DNA of 64,000 bases from Coffea arabica (Eukaryota; Streptophyta; Magnoliopsida; Gentianales; Rubiaceae), in contig NC_092317.1 in assembly GCF_036785885.1 (NCBI RefSeq), positions 9,116,501 to 9,180,500 on the forward strand, written 5' to 3'. The position numbers and the translations under genes were made by a program. Below the pieces are notes generated by a model. The model was not told the origin of the DNA. It saw only the letters and a list, made by a program, of their open reading frames with translations, and ran no database searches. Shown one piece after another: positions 1 to 11,822 of the stretch. Every line of letters begins with the position of its first letter. The stretch's first letter is position 1.

Positions 1-40
1 TGGCCTCGTCATTAATGGATACCTGGTTGTGCGCTTTTAT

Positions 41-185
41 TGATTAAATTTAGACTAAATGTCAATGTATACACTATCACTATTAGATGGATGACAAATG
101 AGTAAAATTTGAATTTCACACGTGTCATATATCTAACAGTGATAGTATATACACTGACAGTGTATATAAGATTAATCCTTAAGTT
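41..185. mobile_element. short fold-back MITE
   Basis: Two inverted arms of about 45-50 bases (about 41-91 and 137-185) face each other. Each contains a TATACACTATCACT-like core, and the spacer contains ACACGTGTC. Size and structure fit a non-autonomous MITE. Related arm sequence (GTCAGTGTATACACTAACAG) occurs near 31,237, and a similar fold-back built on GATACACTAGC / GCTAGTGTATAC lies near 58,343-58,441. I could not find a clear target duplication, so the superfamily is open. Confidence 0.5.
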
Positions 186-795
186 TATTGACATAAGGTT
201 TGACTTGGGTCAATTTGCTACTCTTCCTTATGAATATTTCTTGCCTTCTTTTTTTCATTTGTATAATTTTCATTTTCGTTTGAGCCGTAGAATAAGGAGG
301 GTGCAAGGGAGTAACTCGATGTTTGTCTCGTGAAAAACTCAACTCAAACTTGATACTCAGCTCGGTTTCATCTAGCTCGAGTACAAATCGAATCAAGTTT
401 TGACTTTAAGATTGACAATTTTGATCTATCTTTGGATGATATTTTTCCAATTTTAGAATATATGACGAGAAATAAAAAAACTCTTTAGAAGATTAACCCG
501 GACAATACAAAATTTTAGACTGTTGTCGAATACTTTGCCTTTCTGCAATCAAGAAATTAAACTCCACCAAATTCAGTGTGCCGAATCAATTTGGCTTCAT
601 GGACTTAGTTGTCTATAACACAACATAGCCCCATACCCGACTGCTTGAGCACAGAGCCTGGTGTAAAAGATGTTGGATGACGTCATTCCTAAAATATAAT
701 TTCATGGGTCATTAACTTTTTTTTTATCTTGATTAATTTTTTTATTAAATAAAAGTATCATTAATAAACTTTTCTTTTTGGGTCTGTAATTTTAG

Positions 796-957
796 GTGGA
801 TGGTGATGTTGGTACACTTGGTCCACCAAGTATTGAAGGCGTAGATAGTATATTGAAGTATGATGAGAAAGATGAGCTCGTGCAGCTGATAAGAAGCCTG
901 CTGCTTGGCTTGGGAAAACTCAATTCTGTTGAAAAGCGAAATAACGTAATCAATTAG
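796..957 (+). pseudogene. possible terminal exon of an unidentified gene
   Basis: After a TTTTAG acceptor-like site, 53 codons stay open to a TAG at 955-957. The peptide is of mixed composition and ends in a leucine-rich, helix-like segment (LVQLIRSLLLGLGKL). It looks more like a real last exon than random sequence. No matching upstream exon was recognised in the 795 bases before it, and I do not recognise the family. It may be a truncated relic or the end of a gene lying outside the window. Confidence 0.25.
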
Positions 958-959
958 CT

Positions 960-1150
960 ACGATAATATTTGTATAACCTACTCTAACCTAACATAGGGG
1001 GAGGAGGAGCTTAACCGACGGAATCCGTCGGAGGAATTTACTTGAAAGTGATAGCCACAATTAAGTTGCAAGTATATGGTAGGAGATAGGAATTGAACCC
1101 TTGACCTATGACCAATAGCCCAAGAGGCTGTTGGCTTCTGATGCAGATAC
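960..1150 (-). mobile_element. SINE-like relic with a tRNA-type B box
   Basis: On the minus strand an exact Pol III B-box match (GGTTCAATTCC, plus-strand 1089-1099) is preceded by an A-box-like stretch around GCCTCTTGGGC and followed by about 100 bases rich in CTCC/CGACGG. This is the arrangement of a tRNA-derived plant SINE. The tail is not clear and no target duplication was found. A diverged B-box-like sequence of similar context occurs at 17,408-17,418. Confidence 0.35.
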
Positions 1151-1914
1151 AAGTTCAATATATCTCTTTTATAATATTCAACTGTTGCAGATACAAGTTC
1201 ATCCTACTGATGCTATCTCTCTATTCAATGATTTTCCAGCACCGTTGGAAAGTAGCACTCCTATGAGCTCTTTTCTCTGAATTTCCGTCTTTGATTCACG
1301 AATGTCACCTCATAATCAGGATTTTGATTTACATTTCATAAAGATAAAAGGTAAGTAGTCTTTATAAGCAGTTTAATTCATTTTGCTTCATTTCTTTTAA
1401 AATGATTCAAAATTTTGAGAGCACAAATAAAATAGGTATAGTGAGTCCATTCAAACTAGGGCTGCAAGCCGACTCGGAAGCCATCAATTGAAAGCTGGAT
1501 TTGAGCTCAAGCTTGATTTAGCGAGCTGTTAAGTCGAATCCAAACATAGACATACTCGACTCATGGGCTCATTGAGTTGGCTCGATTCTACTTGTACTTT
1601 TTGGTTAATTCTATTTATACTTGATAAATCTTTATTAGTAATGAAATTACATGTACGTACGTCTCTCCCGTATTTTTACTACATAGTAAGAGGAAAGATC
1701 CAATTCAGGGCAACGTCACCATGTTGTAGCTAACCTTGTATGCACGTTCTGGTCAGTACTAATTTCAAAATTTTCAGTGTTTTGTTGTCTAATGTTGAGA
1801 CCTTTTTTTTTTAATGATGCTTTTTGCGTTTTTCTTGGGGCTGTAATCAAACTCATTTTGTTGTTTTCTTGTTTCTAATCTTGTTTCATTTCTTTTGGGT
1901 CTTGTTGTTTGATT

Positions 1915-2300
1915 GGCTGTTAGTTTGGAATATGTATCTTGTGCAAAGGCATTGCTCAAAGGAGAAACTGGTTCGAAGGTGGACGTCAATTGTGGAAAAC
2001 GGTGGCCTTTGTATGATGCTGCAATAATATATTTTATCTCCCAAGTTCATTGAGCTGTTTCTTGAATTTGGAGGAAGAATAACCCCACTGATTATAAGTG
2101 GCTACCAGTAGACCTTGCCCTTGATGCACCCAGGTTAAGTTTTATTATGTAATTATTTTCTTCCTCTTTTCTTTTTCTCTTTCCTTTTCCTTATTTTGCA
2201 TTTTGAGTCCTTCTTGCTTGACTTTTCCGAGTGATTCTTCTTGCAGAAGGAGGATTTCTTGGCCTGGCTTTCAACAGAAAGCTAAGGAAAAGTCACAATT
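1915..2300 (+). pseudogene. decayed ankyrin-repeat-like coding fragment
   Basis: From about 1930 one frame reads a peptide ending KVDVNCGKRWPLYDAA, which has an ankyrin-like DVN...PLYDAA pattern. Near 2040 the sensible reading moves to another frame (KFIELFLEFGGRITP), and again to YKWLPVDLALDAPR just before a donor-like CAG/GTTAAG at about 2132. A second piece after a CAG acceptor near 2246 (RRISWPGFQQKAKEK) could be the next exon. Frame changes without introns indicate a dead copy. The ankyrin assignment rests on pattern only. Confidence 0.33.
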
Positions 2301-2591
2301 GCTCGTTCAAAATGGTTATCCATTTGTATTGCTATTTTGTGAAGTTCTAAAAAAGGAAAAGAAAAAAAATCCTACTGTAACGATTTGATATATATATATA
2401 AAATAAAATAGTGAAGAAAAACATGTTCACGGAAAACAGAAAAATTTTTGAGGAAAAATGGATTTCCAAACAAGGAGCCATGTTGAATACAAAAGTTATG
2501 TACAAGTCGGCAACTTCAGGGTGGGAAAAAGAATTAACTACTATTTTCTTTTTTAGACAAGAAGTAGACTACAATTACTACCAGTTAGTTT

Positions 2592-5500
2592 TCAACTCAA
2601 ACTTGAGTTCAAGGTTGAATATACTCTACACATGTTGGCTGCTTTGATCATGTTGGACTTTGCAGCATCCAACAAGGGGTCCGTTTGAAAAGCCTTGTTG
2701 AAGCAGAATCTGGCTTCCTCCCAACGCCGTTCGGCCACGAACACAAGACCTAGATTGTTGTATGCTGGAGCATAACCTGGTTGCAGTTCAAGTGACTTGG
2801 TAAGCATTGCCTTTGCACGTTCATATTGTCGTAGCTGCCGGTAGAGATTGCCGAGGTTGGATAATACAGTGTGTGCCTGTTGAGATGTAGCCAGTGATAA
2901 GGCACGTTTATAAGCTTCTTCTGCATGCGGAGAATCCTCAGACAATTGCAATGAGATACCTGACATGCATGCTTAGAATGTAAGAATCGCAATAACAAGC
3001 ATCCTCAGAACTAAAAGATCAATAAGGTTGGAAAATGCAGAGTGATTAGACACACTGATGCAGAATTATAATTACCAAGATTTGACCAAGCATAACTGCA
3101 CTCCTTAAGACGCGCAACTGCAGCTTTAAAGTACGTCTGTGATGTTTTGAATTGTTGCGTACAGAGATCATGAAGGCCAACTTGGTGCCACTGGACCGCG
3201 TCATCGGGGTCTTCTCTTATTGCCTGACTCACATCACATGTGGAAACAAAGAAAATAAAAATTCTCTCCGTCATAACCCTGGAAAGAACAGAGTAGCACA
3301 GAAAGCAAAGCTTGAACTTCAAATTTCTAAAAAGCCGTCATTGAGAAGATTTCATGACAATTGAACCATGCACCAACAAAGATAGGGGAGGCTTATACAT
3401 GATAAAAATTAAAAGTGATAAAGAAATGTGGCACGTATACAGATAGAGTAATGTCAGTTCCTTCATTTTTAGTCCTAAAACAGACAAACAGAAGATACCA
3501 AATTTGATCGTGAGTGAACCTTGGCCACTTATTGCAATGCTTGTTATGAGACAAAAGAATTCTTATACATGATCATCTGAAAAAAGGAATTCTTGCACAT
3601 TCCAGAAGAAGAAATTCTCTATTCCAACATTAATAACAGATAGAAGCCAAGATATCCAGAACCCAATGACTCCAAGATCCACAACATTTGAAGGGTGAAA
3701 CACAACTTGCATCTCATCCCACAGAACTGCAGAATAAAACAAAATAACCCAAAAGCAGCACACACACATACACAGAGAGAGAGAGAGAGAGAGAAGAGAT
3801 GGAGGCGGGAAGGAGAGAAAACAGAAAGAATTTAAGAAGGGGAAAAAAAGAGACAAAGATTATGCTGCTTCAACCTGTTTCAGACTGTCTGTAGCACATT
3901 CTTTGACTTCCAATAAATCGTCATTCTCAATGTCAAAGCCTGCAGCTATCTCATGCTGAGCCTTGTGAACCATAGCAAGGCCTGCCCAAGCTATAGGAGG
4001 CTCAATCACCGAGGATTCCCCTTCTCGAAGTATGGAAGCCATTTCATTTCCAGCCCAAGAGAGCTGTTCACTTGGATTTTGAGACCTTTCTGCATCCTTC
4101 ATTCGGTGAACTCCAACAGCATATCTTGTAGCTAAACAATTGGGCTCTAGTTTCACTGCCTGAACATGTAGAAGAAAACTCTTAAAACGGTCACAACACA
4201 AACATCCAAAATGTCGTTTAGCAACCATTACTTTCACCAAAGAAAAGCACCTTGCCATTACTTGAATGTCACAACATAAAGGAAATCTGCAAAACATGAA
4301 AAACATCCCAAAATGCAAGCAAAACATTCTTGAAAATCAACAATGTCTTGTTTTACCATTATGACACTGTCGAACTCCAACTAGACAAACACATTATGGT
4401 GATTTAACAAAAAGGAAGTTTTAAAAAAACAGTTAATCATGCATATGCACCATCAGCAAGCTGACTTAAGCACAACCAACCAAACAAACAATCAAAGACG
4501 ATTTGAAACATCTACTCTCTATCCTGTTGTAGGCAGAAACTAAATCAAAATTCACAGGGTTTAAACTGGGAAGAGATGGCTGAAGAAGGCATTGGTGGCA
4601 TCAGCTGATGGTTTGAGAGATGAAAGGAGTACAAATAGGAAAGAGATTAGGGTGGCTGTAAAGGGGGCCAATGGGCACCATGGGTCACTTTAAAAACTTT
4701 TTCTTGGTAAAAGAAAGATGTCCTGGGTATAGACAGGGTACAACAAGGAGGTTTCCATGCAAGAATTATGGGCCCATTGGTAACTGAAGGAGGTTTCTAA
4801 ATTTTAGCAGCTCTATGAGAAACTGCAGGTGAAGTAAGCGCCATAGCAAAAATTGAAGAGAGGCAAGCTAAGAGGACATCTATGACATTAAAATACAAAC
4901 ACAAGTGTTCTGGTTCAGTTTACAAAAACTTAGTATGATTTTAGTGAAGAATAAAAGAGACAGAAGCACCTTTTCTAAGCATTTACTCGCACTTCTATGA
5001 TCACCCATCAAGAAATATGCATTAGCTAGATTCGACCATAGATGTGCTGCTCTGGGATCTGACTTCACAGCAGCTAACAAACACTCTTTAGCAACGTTAG
5101 CTGCTGTAACTTGTTCTTCAGAAGCCCCTCCATCATTGGCACCTGCTCCAGCACCTGAAATTTGGAGTTGACAATTGAAGAGACATAATTTGCAGAGCAT
5201 GATGAAGCACGTCATGGGCACTTGTCTAAAGTGCAAGCATAACTCTCAACTATATCTGAAGAAAGCACTAGACAGAGATATGCTAGATAGAATATAAAGC
5301 ATGCTTTTCTATGTTGTTTTGAAACTTACCAGAAATTAATGAACCATATCTACACAAAAGAAGGGCTGCATAATTGATAAAAGCAGAAGGATGGTTTTGA
5401 TCTTTCAAAATCAGATCTTGCAAGCACTTCTCTGAAAGCTCCATATTCCCACTGGAAAATAAATGTAAGTGTGAACAAACTAAAAGGAAGTAACCTACCA

Positions 5501-8500
5501 GTGGCTCAGGAAATATGTAAAAACCCTGTATGGACTAATAAAAATGCAGAGAAATCAAGGCAGTAGAAAGTATTAGCATGAATACAATTTATTTGTCCTG
5601 ACAATTAATAGAATAGGTAGTTTTGCTTTACTGTTTGTGTTACTTGAATCTAAAGGTAATTATGCTGTCTCCTTCCCTTTCTGAAATTTTTATCTAAACA
5701 AAGTAGGGATGCAAAATTCTTTTAGCAATATGCCCAGGGAAGGAAATGCACAGCCACTAAGTTTGACGACATGTAAGTGCAGATACCAACCCTGTTGGAC
5801 TTTATATGATTACATACTAAGCCAACTGAAAACAGACTTTCATCATTTCTACTTTTAAGCAACTTGACCTGGGTACTCTCAAATAGTTTGCATACTGCTT
5901 CTGCCTCTTAAGCCACATTTTTTACACTTTGTGCTTCATGGTGTGACTGTGAGAACAAATATCCAACCAACTAAATGTGTTGGATTATATTCTCTCTATT
6001 TTTCGAAAGTGCTCATCAACAGGGTCCATTCACAAATCCTGATCTCTTAGTATGGAACCGCATATATATACTCTACAGTTGATTAACAAATGTGTCATTC
6101 GGATGGAAAAAGAATAATGAACTCCAAGATATTAGTATATACAATATAGAAGTCCCATTAGAAAGATTTCACGTACTACTCTAGGGAGTATTGCATCCCA
6201 TAACTTCTTGGTGACGTTTCATAACCACTTCGGGCTTAAGCTTTGAAAGTGCTTTTACACGACGCTAAAATTCAAAGCTTTAAAAATTAAATAAGTATTT
6301 TGCCAAAAGCCACAGCATGACCAATCAGGCACCTAGGAAAGAAGCTAATTTACCAAACAATCAACATGCAGAAGCATCTCGTGCATTACAAATCAATAGA
6401 TTTATAAGATAATAATACTAGAACTAGTGCAAAACATTTTGAGTCACAAGAAAGTAGGAAGATACAAAAGGAGTTGTCCGGACAAAAATAGAATACACAA
6501 TCAAAAGCATCTAGAAAGATATGCATTTTTTTTCACCCAAATATTGCAAAAGGACAGAGAAGGGGGGAAAGAATGCAAGAATCTTAAGGATGACACTAAT
6601 TTCATTACCTCAGAAAATAAGCAATCCCAAGGTTTCCCAGGCAATCCAAGTTGTTGGGTTCAACAGCTAACAAAGTAGAAAAAACTGATATAGCACTCTA
6701 CAAAAGAAAATAGAAGACATTTAGATTTACAAAGTCAAGGCGCAACACTACACAAGAACAAGATTCAGCTATTGCACCTGCAAACGTCCAGTTTTAAGAA
6801 GTACAAGTCCCAGGGTGTTCCAGACAGGTGCCTGTCTTATATCAGAATCCATAGACTCCCTTAGCTTCAGAATAATGTCGTCAAGTTCATTCGGTTCAAG
6901 TTCTTTGTCTGACTTGCACTCTTCTAAGCTTCCCAACAAAATACACTGCATTTGTGATGCAACATGTTATAAATGCATGTATGGCCATTGAACATAATGT
7001 CCCCTACTAAGTACACATCATTAAATGTGGCAAACAACTAGCATACTTTGATGTAAAACAAATTCAACCTGTGCATGGTGAATCCGAACCAATGAAAGCA
7101 ACTCTGGGCGGTCAATTTCTTCTTCAGAACGAATCAAAATCTCAGCAGCCTTCTCATATGCCACAACTGCCTACAAAAAGATTTATTAGTAAAACTACAT
7201 CCATACATATTACCCAATCTGAAGACATTAGATTCAAAGATACCTTCTCAGCTTGACCCATCCTTTGGTACATTAGGCCAAGTACAAAATGAGCATGTGC
7301 ATTCTTTGGCATCTTCCGGGCAACATGGACTAACCCCTGATAGCACAATGATACAAACAAATCGTCAATTCTTCACAAAGAAAATGTTATGATTTTAAAG
7401 CAACCTAGACAAGTGTGCCTTTTAAATTTTAATCTGGAACAAACCCCCCGTTATGCCATTACTCATGTTCAGATACAACTTAACTAGTGGAGCACTAGGA
7501 GCAGAAATAAAACTAGTTATCAGAATGAATTTCAGGCGAATCTCTAATTCCAGCGTCATCTCATGCATTTCATTACTTTTAAACGCAGTCAAGTTTATTT
7601 CCCACTTTGGGTCTCAGTCAACACTTTTTCCTAAAAAATGCGATCAGACCAATCCAATATTCCACCAATTGCGGTCTTTTGTAAAACTAATATTACACGT
7701 CACTTTCGAAAGTTAGCTGCTTTTCATGTTTAAGCTTTCTGAAAACTTGCTTTCATTTAGGAAATCAAAGTCAAATGATTTATTTTGGACGCGTTGTTCA
7801 AAATTCATAAGACAAAAGTTACTCCAAACTCTTCAACACCTGCAAGTCATAAAACTGATTGTCGCTAAGTTGCAATGCCAACAATCATCTGTCAATGTTG
7901 AGTGCTTTACTGTTGCGCATACTTTTATACATAGCTCAAGTACTTTAAACCTATGATTCAGGATTCGAGACTCTTTTTAGTTCAAAATCTGTATCAACCG
8001 AATATTACATTTCTTCATTTAAAATTAATATGGCATTTAATTGAATTATTAGCCAGACAAATAACTGAAGATTGTCATCAAAACATCATGATTTTCTCCA
8101 CAAATGAATAAAACACTACTTTCCTTAGGTACTGACAGGGATTTTATAATATAACAAGGAGTTAAGAACATACTAAAAACAAACTTAGGAAACACAACAA
8201 CATTGCAACAGCACAAAATTCAACGCAATTGATGAACAATCAAACAGGCAGAGATTGTTCTTTGTATTTCCACCTATAACAGAGAACCATTCCCTGTGGG
8301 CCTACGCTTTTATTGTTTTGTCCTTTTCCTTGATAGTAGCCACTGCTCATTAATGTTTCGATATGGAAGGAGACAATATTTGATGCATGATTGCATGAAT
8401 CCCAACGTGATGAATAAGGTGCTTGATTATGTCTAAAGGTGTAGTCCATGCGCTTATGAGGAAAAAATTTGTAGGCACAAGAAAGGCAAAAGAAACTTGA

Positions 8501-9397
8501 AAGTAATAAATGACTAGCAAACAAGATAAAAGCAAAATTAGGATGAACAGAGAAAATAACAAATGGAACTTGAAAGGAAGAGTGAATTAGAAAAATAAAT
8601 CAGGGTCTAATTAGCAGTAATCTTTGGCTTTCCTTAGGATGAAAGGCGGGAAACATGCTAACCAAATAAAAAACCAAAAGAAGGAAAAATGGACTAGACA
8701 GTCAATCAAGCACTGCCCTATGAAACTCCAAAATATGATTTTACTTCCAATACAGGTTTTCATTTTTTACTGCAATGCATATAATTCCCATGATTATTCA
8801 CTTAATCAAGTGCAACCTCTATCTCTCTATCCTTTTTTTTAGCGTAAGTGGGAGAGCTTGATTCCGAGACCTCTCACTTACACTCCCTCCCTCCGAACCA
8901 CCCAACCCATCCCTCCCCCCACCAATCCCATCCCATCCCATCCCATGACCTCTCTTTGTTTAACATATCATGATTCATCATTCCTGCCTGTTCTCTTTCT
9001 CTATATCAAGAGCTTAATAAAGTCAAGCAAGTACTTTTGTATATCGAAATAGTGATGTTGCTCCACAGGAGTTCAAATACAATCTCTAAGTTATGTAGCA
9101 TTCCACTAAGTTTAGCTCACCTTACAGACAGAGTCTAAGTATTATGCAAGTTGAAGAAATTAGGAAATGACAAAGATAGATCGGCATAATAGATACCAAA
9201 TTGTGCAAAAACAAACTTACGGTTCGAAGGCTGCTGACTTTTTCCTCACGCAAGGATGACATCCCTTGACCACTCTGATCCGCATCAGCATCAGCCCCAC
9301 AATCAAGAGGGTAATCTAGCTTACTTTTTGACCGGCACTTGCCCAACTTTTTAAACTGTTTACCTTCTGCTTCCATGGCCTCTGCATCTTTACTCAT
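2592..9397 (-). CDS. TPR-repeat protein (SPINDLY-like TPR family, At5g63200-type)
   Basis: Ten coding exons join in phase: 9397-9221, 7336-7244, 7170-7069, 6945-6778, 6697-6609, 5451-5330, 5154-4970, 4159-3875, 3223-3076, 2959-2592. They give 578 aa; every junction is GT..AG. Tetratricopeptide units run through most of the protein, clearest at the C terminus (AWSNLGISLQL, LSNLGNLYRQL, YNNLGLVFVAERRWEEA), typical of a helical scaffold for protein-protein contacts. There is no catalytic glycosyltransferase domain, so it is not an O-GlcNAc or O-fucosyl transferase despite the TPR likeness. The start is the ATG at 9397 in an exon opening at about 9425. A 5'UTR exon probably ends at the ATCTGAG/GTAATA donor near 10,053. 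An AGCCCA motif (site II type) lies near 10,217 upstream. From memory, sequence and order suggest the At5g63200 group. Molecular role unknown. Confidence 0.85.
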
Positions 9398-10053
9398 CAA
9401 GGTACTTTCAAGTATTTGCTCACTACAGAAACTCAACGACAAATGTATCAACTTCCACTTGTTAATATTTAAACCGACTGATACATATTTACATCTTTAC
9501 AAGCTAGCTGCACAGCAACTGAACTATAAAGGTGCAGCTATATGAACAACAGGTAAAAAATCAAACCAACAGTTCAGTCGGGTCTAGAACTTCCTTTAAC
9601 AAATTGCTTAAAATTCAACTTCTCGCCTAAATCCTGGATATCACTAACTACAAATTCATTTCAATATAGCATACTTCATTTATATTTGACCAATGCCGCC
9701 ATACATCTAATACAAGCATACTCAACTGGTAATCCACATTAAAGTTTCAATCTTTCCAATTAAAAACCAAAGTGCAAAAAGGGAAACTAACAGTTAAATA
9801 TCACGCCAAAAGGGGAAAAAAGCCAAAAAGAGAAAACCCAAAACAGACAGCCGAGTAAAATTCACAACCCAGAGAAAGAATGGTCTAATTCTGTCAGAAG
9901 TTTACAACTAAAAAGGAACAAAAAAGATTTGATTTTACCATGAAATTACTGCAACAATACTCACAAACAAATAGAGCCCACAAAACAATTTTCTTCAAAA
10001 TTTGCATATATCCAGTTATCTATCGACACATACGTGAGATATTTAAGAGAATT

Positions 10054-10260
10054 ATTACCTCAGATATTCCAAGTGCGTCGACTCTCAAGTAGTTGGAGGT
10101 TAGAGAAGCTAATGATTGAAACTATGCCTGGGTCTTGCAATTTAAAGCGGTGGATTTTGGAGCTGAGTTGTTGGAGGAAGTCAATAGCTTTTAGTATTAT
10201 TCTTGTCCGAGGCCGCACAGCCCAAACATGCAGGTGTCAATAATATATGTAGTACTTTCG
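10054..10260 (-). promoter_or_regulatory. 5'UTR exon and proximal promoter of the TPR gene
   Basis: On the minus strand a donor (GAG/GTAATAATT) near 10,053 would join to the acceptor before 9425, placing the transcription start upstream of the first ATG-bearing exon. AGCCCA (TGGGCT on the gene strand), the plant site II motif common in growth-related genes, lies near 10,217. The transcription start itself cannot be read from sequence. Confidence 0.4.
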
Positions 10261-11400
10261 GCGAAGATGGAAAGGAGTAATACAATTTTTAGTTTTTATT
10301 TTACCATCTTTTTTGGGAATGACGGAAAGAAAAGGAAAGAAGTAAAGAAAAGAACTTGACATCTTTTGTTTTTCTTATTTTGTCTTAGAGTTTAAGAGAA
10401 AAGATGAAATCCTTTTAGGCAGATTAATATTATTACTACTATTATTAATACATTTATGTTATGTTCTAACATTTTTTGTTACAATTTTCATCTCAAAAAA
10501 ACTTATATTATATGGTATGTATTTGATGTTAGGCTCTCAAGTTATCTTACATTTTTAGTATCTTATTTTTTTCCTCATTTTAAAACTACCAAACAAGAGA
10601 AAAATCTTTGTTTCCTACTCTATTTTCTTTGTTATATTCGTATTGTTTAGGCTTTAAGTTGAAAAATTAGAAGTTATTATGTTCATCCTACGTTAAGTTT
10701 TAATTTACAAGATTCTCATATTATGGAGGTAGAAACATCTTTTAAAATATGGAGGCAAATGAATAAAAAGCGACTGAAAACTAGTGTCTTAATAGTATTA
10801 CCTCTTTCTTAATGGATTTTATGAGGTAATTTTGCCTACCAAATCGGTCAATAATCTTTTTTTCAATTCATTTACTTTCAATATTCTACTTCTTTACTCT
10901 CACAACTTTAAGTTCCTTCTTCTTTACTTTTCTTCTTTAGATTTCCATAAAAAGGATTAGAAATTGGGGCTCTTGAGGATGTTTTAGTGACAAATGACCT
11001 TAGTTTCATAACGTGCATCATGAAGTTTGCTAGAATAGGCGGAGTGTAGGGGAACAGACACAAAAAATGATAGGCAATTTCATTAATAAAAAGGGAAAGT
11101 TAAGCCTGCCAGCGTCTCAGATTTCATGTTCACCCTCGATCAGGAAAAGAGGCTATAATCTTAGGGAAAATCTTCTCGTTCATTGTCTCACATCTGCTAG
11201 GAAGACCAATATTCTATTCGACTTCTCCAAGGAAGAAACGGATAAGAAATAATACACATTATTGATTTCTGCGCAGTTAAAGACCAGACAGTCTTAATAT
11301 CGCTCAAGGGATGATGAGCTCACAACTTCGAAGGCCAAACATGATAAAGAGTGCTGCAACTCTACCACCAGCACGATTCCTCCAACTCTGCTTCAGAAGG
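10261..11400. other. intergenic, AT-rich, no gene seen
   Basis: This separates the 5' end of the TPR gene from the 3' end of the MA3 gene. It is AT-rich with homopolymer runs. No ORF with plausible composition, RNA gene or element boundary was recognised. Confidence 0.5.
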
Positions 11401-11822
11401 GAAACAGCAAAAGCTGGACGGTATTGAATATTGATTCAGCTTAAAAGCTAAAGATAAAATGTCACTAGTTCATCTGAGTTCACTGCCCGCAAGGGGAAGA
11501 TCCTTCCAAGGTGTCTAAAGAACAAAACAGTAAATGCTAAAATTGTCTTTGACTGGTAGGAATACAGAGCACATTCCCATCTCAGACAATCAGTCTACTG
11601 TTGAAAAACAAGAACCTAATTTATACACATCGATAAACTCCATCACATAAGAAGAGGCCGCACGGGAGAGAGAGAGAGAGAGAGAGACAGAAGGGAAGAA
11701 ACATCAGATGGGATCTGAAAATTCTAAAATCATCCACTTCTGATGCGCTGAAACAGAAATTACCAAGCAAAAAAGGAGACAATAAGCAACAACATACACG
11801 GAGAACAAACTGAAGTTTCTTC
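11400..11822 (-). other. 3'UTR region of the MA3 gene
   Basis: The stretch lies after the stop codon and holds an (AG)n run at about 11,667-11,690. No other gene was seen. The polyadenylation site cannot be fixed from sequence. Confidence 0.4.

Noticed and set aside
2592-9397. Calling the TPR gene SPINDLY or an O-GlcNAc transferase
   Set aside because: Only TPR units are encoded; the C-terminal catalytic glycosyltransferase region is absent from the reconstructed protein and from the flanks.
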